NCBI GenBank assembly: GCA_017525905.1 | Contig: JAFXSD010000001.1 | Span: 1-48,982 of the forward strand | DNA: 48,982 nucleotides | Source: Elusimicrobiota bacterium | GTDB taxonomy: Bacteria > Elusimicrobiota > Endomicrobiia > Endomicrobiales > Endomicrobiaceae | Reading direction: 5' to 3' | In this document: positions 43,886 through 48,982 of the stretch, in pieces | Position numbering within the stretch: position 1 is the first letter of the stretch | How the letters are laid out: each line of letters opens with the position of its first letter | Notes under the pieces: model-generated | Seen by the model: the letters and a program-made list of their open reading frames with translations, nothing else | What the model was told of the DNA's origin: nothing | Database searches by the model: none | Program-made: the position numbers and the translations under genes

Positions 43886-44918
43886 ATTTTGTTAGATTTT
43901 CAAGAATCAATTTTTTTACTTGTTCGGTAACATTTCTTTTCGGAGAAGAAAAAACAGTTTTTATTATTAAATCCGAAGTTAAATCTTTTGCCTTCAAAAA
44001 TTTTGTATATCTGTTGCTGTTTTTTAAGTTTAGTCCGGTGATATCGGTGGAGTCGGTAAATACGGCAAAAGTTTGAATAAAAGGTCTGTAAAATTCGTCT
44101 CTTATATTAAAATTATTTTCTTTTAAAATTTTCTCTATTTTTTTACTTACTTGCTTAAATTGGTTATCCGTTTGTTCAAAAAGGTTTCTTCTTTTTTCGG
44201 ACAACATTTCTTTACCGTCAATAATTATTTTTGTATCTTCGTTTGCTCCGCCTATAAGTTTGGCATTAGGAAAATATTTTGTTTCAAAAATTAAAACGGC
44301 AAAAGGTAAAGGTGGTTTTGTAAAAGCTATAATATCTATTTCCTGTCCCAACACAACGGCATTTTTTTTAGGTTCTGAAATAACTTTTGTGAATTGTGAT
44401 ATTTTATTAAAAATTTCCTCTTCAAATGCTCTTCCGGCACCGTTTTGAACTTGTTGCCTGTTATCAAGTATTGAACTTAAAATAGTATTTTTCGACTGCA
44501 AATCCCGGACGGTTTTATTTAACGAACTTTCTTGTGTTTTAAGAGCTTTTTTTATTTTTATTATAAGCTCTGTTTCCGTTACAGGTTTAGACATAAAATC
44601 AAAAATCATATCTCCGGCAACTTCCGTTACCGACTCTCCGTAGGTTTTTTCCATTGCCGATAACAAAATTATTTGTAAAGAAGGTGCGGTTTGTTTTATG
44701 AAAGGTAAAATATCTATTCCCGTTTCTCCTACACCGAAATGAATATCCAAAATCAAAAGATTAAGAGTATTAGGATTGTTAAGTAAAAACTTTTTTATTT
44801 CAAGAGTTGAAGAAAATTGTTTTATTTCAACATTATCAAAATGTTTAAGAATAGTTCTTTCGAGAGCATTTCTTATGTTTGAATCGTCATCGGTTAAAGC
44901 TATGATTTTCTTCTCCAT
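43884..44918 (-). CDS. Response regulator with C-terminal NERD-like nuclease domain
   Basis: This 344-residue protein has a receiver domain (1-127): acidic pocket DDD at 10-12, phospho-acceptor Asp58 (LLILDIHFG), Ser87 (LLSAME) and Lys111 (SKP). A helical linker (128-160, coiled-coil-like) follows. Residues 160-344 look like a restriction-endonuclease-fold NERD domain: GRAFEEEIFNKI with Glu166-168, GQEIDIIAF with Asp195, and LIFETKYF with Glu212-x-Lys214, the D...ExK pattern for Mg-dependent cleavage. The family is recognised by motif; no search was run. It follows the kinase-like gene by 9 bases with a GGAG site. DNA binding or cleavage controlled by phosphorylation is the inference. Confidence 0.7.
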   Translation of the reverse strand: MEKKIIALTDDDSNIRNALERTILKHFDNVEIKQFSSTLEIKKFLLNNPNTLNLLILDIHFGVGETGIDILPFIKQTAPSLQIILLSAMEKTYGESVTEVAGDMIFDFMSKPVTETELIIKIKKALKTQESSLNKTVRDLQSKNTILSSILDNRQQVQNGAGRAFEEEIFNKISQFTKVISEPKKNAVVLGQEIDIIAFTKPPLPFAVLIFETKYFPNAKLIGGANEDTKIIIDGKEMLSEKRRNLFEQTDNQFKQVSKKIEKILKENNFNIRDEFYRPFIQTFAVFTDSTDITGLNLKNSNRYTKFLKAKDLTSDLIIKTVFSSPKRNVTEQVKKLILENLTK

Positions 44919-44927
44919 TTTATCTCC

Positions 44928-46934
44928 TTAAATTTTATATATAGGTATTGAAATATTTGTTCTTAATCCTTTTTCGTTGTTAATAATAACATTTGTTGCC
45001 GATATTTTACCGTTTAATATTGATACAAAATATGCGGTGTGGATAGTTCCTTCACCCAACCTTTTTCCTTTAGAACTTTCAATTTGTTCTTTATAAAGCT
45101 TTTGTAATTTGCCGTCTTCAACTCCTCCGGCATTATCAATAACAGATATAGTTAAATATTTTAAATCCGGGTCCAATTTTAAAGAGATGTTTAACTTTGC
45201 AACAAAATTGTCATCAAGTAACAATTTTTGTAATGCAAAAATTGAATTGTCCAAAACATTATTTATAGCAATAAACATCAGCCTGTTGATATAACAATAG
45301 AAATTGCTTATATCTTTATCAACTTTATCCAGTGTTATCTTTATATACGGAGCTAATTTTAAATTATAAAATTCCACCTGACTTTCAATTTGTTCCCATA
45401 TATATATAATTGTATTTTTTGAAAGTTTTCCTGTGCCCAACTCTTCGATATGTTCTCTTGTGTTTTTTTGATTTTCCAATATTGCATCTTTATAAGGTTT
45501 TACTATCTTTTCATAGACTTCCGATAATAAATCATTAAAACCTGTTTTTGTTTTTTCAAGTTCGTTTATAAGGTCGTGTCTGCTGCTTCTTAAAAGTTCA
45601 ACAGTATCTTGAGACCAATTAAGTTCCAATGCCTGAAGTTTTTGTCTTTGTGTATCAAAAGAATCGGAAATTTCCGTTATGGTTTGTTTTTTTATCAGTT
45701 CGTTTTCAAGTGTTATGTCTCTTGTCATATTATTATTGTGCTTGTCAATAAGAATAAATGTCGTTATTAAGATAATTAGCCACAAAAAGTTGCTTACGTT
45801 TGCCGGTGAAACGGAATTGTTTTGGTAATATCTCACGGGAGTTATTCCTGTTAAATTTATGATAGTCGATAAATATATCAAAACTATAATTGCGGATACC
45901 AAAAATAATGTTAATATAAAATTCATAATATCGGAATCAAATTCTTTTTTATTTAAAATCGTTCTTTGCAAATAATTCAAATCAAAAGAGTTTTTCTTTA
46001 CGGGAATAATTGTTTTTAAAAATAATAAAAGTATTATTATAATTAACGGAATGGAAATCATTTCCAAAAATATAAAGCCTTGAATTGAATTTACTGAAAT
46101 ATCGGTTATAATGTTGGTTAATATTGTGTTTGAAACAGACTTTACAGTGGACAGATATATGTATCCTGCAATAACAAAAATTATAAATTCCACAAACGAA
46201 ATGTTTGACATACAAATTTTAAACCAGGAAAAATTTCTTTTTTTTATTTTTTGTTGATAATGTTGTGTAAACATTAGGGTGTTGTATTTTAAAATGGTTA
46301 CCGATATTAACGAACCTATAAACACGGTAACGATAATGTTTGGAATCTCTATAAAAGTTTCTGCAATATAATTTGCTATTATTGCCAAAATTCCGGAATT
46401 ATCTATAAGAAAAATGTTTCTGAAAAGTTCCGTAAAGTAAATGGAATAAGGTTGTTTAAAAATTGCATCGTGGAAAATTACATTTTTTATTATTGAAGAC
46501 GGTATTGATATTATAAGCCCTGCGGCAATTGCGGCAAATAACATAAACTTTATAACAATAAAAAAAGTTTGCTTAAAATTGTTTTTATTTTTACTTTTTG
46601 TATTGAAAATTGTAAGATTTCCCGTTTCGGCAAGCCAACCCCACACAAGTGCCCCGGTCATATTAATAACCGCTAAATAAACAAAGTGAGGCGAAGTGAT
46701 ATTTGCTAAAACTATAGGAGTTGCGATTGCGGCAATCAAAGCCCATACGCTTCCCAAAGTTGTTGCAACAACGAAAGTTCCCACCATATCGAAAGTTAAA
46801 AATCTATAACTGTTTTCATAAACAAAACTGTGTCCGGCCCAATTTAATAACACGGCAAAACAAGTTATAAGAATATGAAACTTTTTTTTGTAAAAAGAAT
46901 CATATATATCCAAAAAGATATTTTTTATATTCAT
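44928..46934 (-). CDS. Polytopic membrane sensor histidine kinase-like protein
   Basis: The ATG at 46934 is preferred over a TTG 42 bases upstream because the hydrophobic N-terminus begins here; neither has a clear Shine-Dalgarno. The 668-residue protein has ~8-10 membrane helices in its first 420 residues. The first part (FDMVGTFVVATTLGSVWALIA, then ITSPHFVYLAVINMTGALVWGWLAE) resembles ECF S-component/sensor modules. A dimerisation helix with His453 in SSRHDLINEL follows, then an ATPase domain: N-box NNVLDNSIFAL, G1 VIDNAGGV, G2 RLGEGT. The DHp is non-canonical. It is the likely partner of the NERD-type regulator immediately downstream. Signal unknown. Confidence 0.75.
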   Translation of the reverse strand: MNIKNIFLDIYDSFYKKKFHILITCFAVLLNWAGHSFVYENSYRFLTFDMVGTFVVATTLGSVWALIAAIATPIVLANITSPHFVYLAVINMTGALVWGWLAETGNLTIFNTKSKNKNNFKQTFFIVIKFMLFAAIAAGLIISIPSSIIKNVIFHDAIFKQPYSIYFTELFRNIFLIDNSGILAIIANYIAETFIEIPNIIVTVFIGSLISVTILKYNTLMFTQHYQQKIKKRNFSWFKICMSNISFVEFIIFVIAGYIYLSTVKSVSNTILTNIITDISVNSIQGFIFLEMISIPLIIIILLLFLKTIIPVKKNSFDLNYLQRTILNKKEFDSDIMNFILTLFLVSAIIVLIYLSTIINLTGITPVRYYQNNSVSPANVSNFLWLIILITTFILIDKHNNNMTRDITLENELIKKQTITEISDSFDTQRQKLQALELNWSQDTVELLRSSRHDLINELEKTKTGFNDLLSEVYEKIVKPYKDAILENQKNTREHIEELGTGKLSKNTIIYIWEQIESQVEFYNLKLAPYIKITLDKVDKDISNFYCYINRLMFIAINNVLDNSIFALQKLLLDDNFVAKLNISLKLDPDLKYLTISVIDNAGGVEDGKLQKLYKEQIESSKGKRLGEGTIHTAYFVSILNGKISATNVIINNEKGLRTNISIPIYKI

Positions 46935-46980
46935 ACTAATATGATAGGAATAAAAGGAAAAATTTTCAAGATACAAAAAT

Positions 46981-47009
46981 TTGACAACTTATTAATATTG
47001 TTGTATAAT
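46981..47009 (+). promoter_or_regulatory. Consensus sigma-70 promoter for tRNA-Asp
   Basis: TTGACA (46981-46986), 17 bases, TATAAT (47004-47009) is a perfect consensus. It starts 23 bases before the mature tRNA end, divergent from the kinase gene. Confidence 0.9.
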
Positions 47010-47031
47010 ACCCAAACAAGTTTTTGGCATT

Positions 47032-47110
47032 GGGAATGTGGTGTAGCCTGGTTTAACACACTGCCCTGTCAAGGCAGAGACCGCGGGTTCAAATCCCGTC
47101 GTTCCCGCCA
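47032..47110 (+). tRNA. tRNA-Asp (GTC)
   Basis: Acceptor GGGAATG/CGTTCCC, anticodon stem CTGCC/GGCAG with loop CTGTCAA and anticodon GTC at 47068-47070, T-arm with GGTTCAAAT, and encoded CCA at 47108-47110. A 10-bp inverted repeat (AGTTTTTGGC 47019-47028 / GCCAAAAACT 47107-47116) brackets the gene and pairs with the CCA. Confidence 0.95.
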
Positions 47111-47170
47111 AAAACTAAAATGAGAGTCCTTTCTTAATTGAACAGGGCTTCTTTTTTTTGGATAAAGTTA

Positions 47171-47809
47171 ATGAAACAAGAACAGGTAAACAAAATAGTA
47201 AAAATACTTAATAAAGAGTATGGAGATGTCGGTATTGCTCTTAACTTTTCCAATGTGTTCGAACTTATGGTAGCAACTATACTTTCCGCACAATGTACCG
47301 ATAAAAGAGTAAATATTGTTACATCTTCCCTTTTTAAAAAATATAAGACAATACAAGATTATGCTAAAGCGGACTTAAAAGAGTTTGAACAGGATATAAA
47401 GTCTACCGGTTTTTACAGGAACAAAGCCAAAAATATTATTGAAACCGCAAATATTGTTTTGAATAAGTTTAACGGAGTTGTTCCAAAAACGATGGAAGAA
47501 CTTATAACACTTAAAGGTGTTGCAAGAAAGACCGCAAACATAGTTTTGGGCAGCGGGTACGGGATAACCGCAGGTATAGCTGTTGATACTCATGTTATAA
47601 GATTAACAAATCTTATAGGATTATCAAAAAATTCCGATCCTAAAAAAATTGAACAAGATCTAATGAAAATTATTCCTAAAAAAAATTGGGAAAATATTTC
47701 GTTTGTTATACAAACTTTGGGAAGAAGAGTATGTATTGCAAGAAGACCTAAATGTTATATATGTCCTATAAACAAGTTGTGTAATCATTATAAAAGTAAA
47801 AAAAATTGA
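47171..47809 (+). CDS. nth: Endonuclease III
   Basis: The ATG at 47171 gives a 212-residue protein of normal length starting MKQEQVNKIVKILNKEYGD; upstream in-frame sequence from 47138 is not conserved-looking. Motifs are LSAQCTDKRVN, the helix-hairpin-helix LITLKGVARKTANIVL with catalytic Lys, AVDTHVIRL with catalytic Asp, and Fe-S ligands CIARRPKCYICPINKLC (Cys-X6-Cys-X2-Cys-X5-Cys). It removes oxidised pyrimidines and cleaves abasic sites. It may share the tRNA-Asp transcript. The tRNA-Cys promoter starts in its stop codon. Confidence 0.93.
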   Translation: MKQEQVNKIVKILNKEYGDVGIALNFSNVFELMVATILSAQCTDKRVNIVTSSLFKKYKTIQDYAKADLKEFEQDIKSTGFYRNKAKNIIETANIVLNKFNGVVPKTMEELITLKGVARKTANIVLGSGYGITAGIAVDTHVIRLTNLIGLSKNSDPKKIEQDLMKIIPKKNWENISFVIQTLGRRVCIARRPKCYICPINKLCNHYKSKKN

Positions 47810-47834
47810 CTGTTTTTTAATATTTTTATATACT
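47806..47834 (+). promoter_or_regulatory. Promoter for tRNA-Cys and tRNA-Val
   Basis: TTGACT (47806-47811), 17 bases, TATACT (47829-47834). The -35 box overlaps the nth stop codon, and the first tRNA begins 32 bases after the -10. Confidence 0.8.
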
Positions 47835-47866
47835 CTATGAGCTTATTTGACAAAAATAAAAAAAAT

Positions 47867-47940
47867 GGTGCGATGCCCGAGTTGGTTAAGGGGACGGTCT
47901 GCAAAACCGCCTTGCATCGGTTCGAATCCGATTCGCACCT
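47867..47940 (+). tRNA. tRNA-Cys (GCA)
   Basis: Acceptor GGTGCGA/TCGCACC, anticodon loop CTGCAAA with anticodon GCA, T-arm ATCGG/CCGAT with loop TTCGAAT. The 3' CCA is not encoded; a T run follows. Confidence 0.93.
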
Positions 47941-47950
47941 TTTTTGTTTT

Positions 47951-48027
47951 GCTCGGTTAGCTCAGTTGATTAGAGTGCTTCCTTGACGTGGAAGAGGTCG
48001 TAGGTTTGACTCCTACACCGAGCACCA
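47951..48027 (+). tRNA. tRNA-Val (GAC)
   Basis: Acceptor GCTCGGT/ACCGAGC, anticodon stem CTTCC/GGAAG with loop TTGACGT and anticodon GAC, encoded CCA at 48025-48027. It is 10 bases after tRNA-Cys and probably co-transcribed. Confidence 0.93.
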
Positions 48028-48030
48028 GAT

Positions 48031-48214
48031 TAATTTACAATTTATAATGTATAATTTATAATTAATATGTTTTTTGTTACACAAAAATTAATTGTTTATA
48101 AAAAATTTGCTCTGCAAATTTTACCGAAAATTGTAAATTGTAAATTATAAATTGTCGTTGTGTTGTTGTCGTTTTGTCGTTAATTATACATTATACATTG
48201 TAAATTATAAATTG
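48031..48214. repeat. MITE-like element with 34-base inverted terminal repeats
   Basis: The ends (48031-48064 and 48181-48214) are inverted copies identical at 30 of 34 positions by hand alignment. Inside are a 9-bp perfect hairpin (AAAATTTGC-TCT-GCAAATTTT, 48102-48122) and a 19-base direct repeat (48138-48156 and 48198-48216). There is no ORF. The gap between tRNA-Val and yajQ holds essentially only this element. Confidence 0.65.
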
Positions 48215-48230
48215 TCTTTCGGGGGTAATT

Positions 48231-48728
48231 ATGGCAAATAATTTTTCGTTTGATATTGTGTCCGAAGTGAACTTTATGGAAGTTGATAATGCCATAACTC
48301 AAGCACAAAAAGAACTTTCACAAAGATACGATTTTAAAGGTTCAAAATCTTCAATAGATTATAACAAGTCAGATAAAAAAATCACTTTAATAGGTGATGA
48401 TGAATTTAAATTAAAAGCTTTGATAGATATAGTTGAAGGAAAATTTGCAAAAAGAGGTGTTCCTTTAAAATCCATGGAATTTAAAGCTAAAGAACAAGCA
48501 TTTGAAGGAACAATCAGACAGGTTATAGAACTTATCAGCGGGTTGCCCGGAGACAAAGCAAAAGAATTGACAAAAATGATAAAGAACGAAAAGTTCAAAG
48601 TTAATACACAAATCGAAGGTTCTAAAATCAAGGTAACTTCGCCTAAAAAAGATGAGCTTCAAGCGGTAATAGCATTTTTAAAAAATGTAAAATTTTCTCT
48701 GCCGTTACAGTTTACTAATTACAGATAA
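48231..48728 (+). CDS. YajQ family nucleotide-binding protein
   Basis: This 165-residue protein has FDIVSEVNFMEVDNAITQAQKEL, QRYDFKGSKSSID, and a C-terminal VQVSSPKKDELQAVIAFLK-type segment (here KVTSPKKDELQAVIAFLK), ending FTNYR, all YajQ (DUF520) marks. YajQ proteins bind nucleotides, and some bind cyclic-di-GMP and act in gene regulation; the role here is unknown. A GGGGG site precedes the ATG. Confidence 0.9.
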   Translation: MANNFSFDIVSEVNFMEVDNAITQAQKELSQRYDFKGSKSSIDYNKSDKKITLIGDDEFKLKALIDIVEGKFAKRGVPLKSMEFKAKEQAFEGTIRQVIELISGLPGDKAKELTKMIKNEKFKVNTQIEGSKIKVTSPKKDELQAVIAFLKNVKFSLPLQFTNYR

Positions 48729-48764
48729 AACGTTTGGTTTGGCAGGTATATATATAGTAGGTAC

Positions 48765-48793
48765 TTGCGGTCAAAAAAAAACTTTTATATAAT
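48765..48793 (+). promoter_or_regulatory. Promoter for tRNA-Ser
   Basis: TTGCGG (48765-48770), 17 bases, TATAAT (48788-48793). The expected start is near 48800, giving a ~65-base purine-rich leader before the tRNA. Confidence 0.7.
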
Positions 48794-48864
48794 CGGGTGG
48801 TATTATTTCGGAGAGTCAGCCAGGTGAGATGAGAAGAACGTGACACGGAGAAACAGAATAGTGT

Positions 48865-48951
48865 GGAGAGATGGCCGAGTGGTTGAAGGCGCAGTCCTGG
48901 AAAGACTGTTTATCGGTGACGGTAACAAGGGTTCGAATCCCTTTCTCTCCG
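48865..48951 (+). tRNA. tRNA-Ser (GGA)
   Basis: Acceptor GGAGAGA/TCTCTCC, D-arm GGCCGAGTGGTTGAAGGC, anticodon stem CAGTC/GACTG with loop CTGGAAA and anticodon GGA, and a long variable arm (around 48911-48926) typical of class II serine tRNA. CCA is not encoded. Confidence 0.94.
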
Positions 48952-48982
48952 TTGGTTTTTTGTTTAAATATAAATTTTGCTT

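Noticed and set aside
43884..46934. Calling the kinase/NERD pair a confirmed anti-phage system.
   Set aside because: Neighbours are housekeeping or envelope genes and no other defence genes are seen; only the nuclease-output architecture is supported.
46935..46976. Longer kinase start at a TTG (46976).
   Set aside because: No Shine-Dalgarno, and the added residues do not belong to the first membrane segment; the ATG at 46934 is more natural.
47138..47170. Endonuclease III start at 47138.
   Set aside because: The extra 11 residues are not typical and the family core begins at the ATG at 47171.
48800..48864. Possible signal recognition particle RNA beside tRNA-Ser (CAGCCAGG-like stretch).
   Set aside because: It lacks the GGAAG tip and a complementary 5' arm, and is too short; similarity is superficial.
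1..48982. CRISPR array, insertion sequence transposase, prophage or rRNA operon.
   Set aside because: No regular spaced repeats, transposase motifs, phage structural genes or rRNA sequences were seen.

Overview
The window is an A+T-rich chromosomal segment from a Gram-negative anaerobe, most likely a member of Elusimicrobiota (Endomicrobia/Elusimicrobia-like). The evidence is two PorV/PorQ-family outer-membrane proteins, heptose (LPS core) genes, secreted enzymes ending in FlgD-type Ig-like C-terminal domains, a GGGtGRT/NifU-like pair typical of anaerobes, and many genes with weak or no Shine-Dalgarno. The phylum is an inference from gene content; no rRNA is present. Arginine is almost always AGA, except in one stretch (4.36-8.01 kb).

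Layout. 0-4.1 kb: 3' part of a large GH13 debranching-type enzyme with a roughly 770-residue unknown C-terminal region. 4.3-8.0 kb: a three-gene polysaccharide/membrane cassette (DUF6020-type membrane protein, FAD oxidoreductase, GtrA) that looks horizontally acquired. 8.2-10 kb: GGGtGRT protein plus Fe-S scaffold-like protein. 10.1-14.8 kb: small accessory genes, a HI0933-type flavoprotein, a P-loop kinase and PorV. 14.8-18.5 kb: cysE, rsmA, rlmD and an SDR. 18.5-22.3 kb: a compact run of DUF3795, TfoX-N, GNAT, zinc macrodomain, SirTM sirtuin and nitroreductase genes. 22.4-25.8 kb: thiL-tsaE-tsaB-sirtuin operon and a beta-barrel protein. 25.9-33.3 kb: glmU-prs-rplY-pth-metF, then a second PorV and an M6 metalloprotease. 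33.3-38.4 kb (minus strand): pepP-like, efp, accB, accC, gmhA, rfaE2-like and a stand-alone ThiD2. 38.5-43.8 kb: orphan receiver protein, an unrecognised secreted protein, a GH81 beta-1,3-glucanase and a LysM-M23 peptidase. 43.9-46.9 kb: a two-component pair whose response regulator carries a NERD-like nuclease domain. 47-49 kb: four tRNA genes, nth, yajQ and a MITE-like inverted repeat.

How it fits together. Most genes are housekeeping (cell wall and LPS precursors, tRNA modification, translation, fatty-acid initiation, thiamine, folate). The accessory parts give the biology: glucan breakdown (GH13, GH81), secreted proteins with shared C-terminal domains, reversible ADP-ribosylation (macrodomain plus SirTM), and a kinase/regulator pair with a predicted nuclease output. 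The last is the strongest candidate for an undescribed system.
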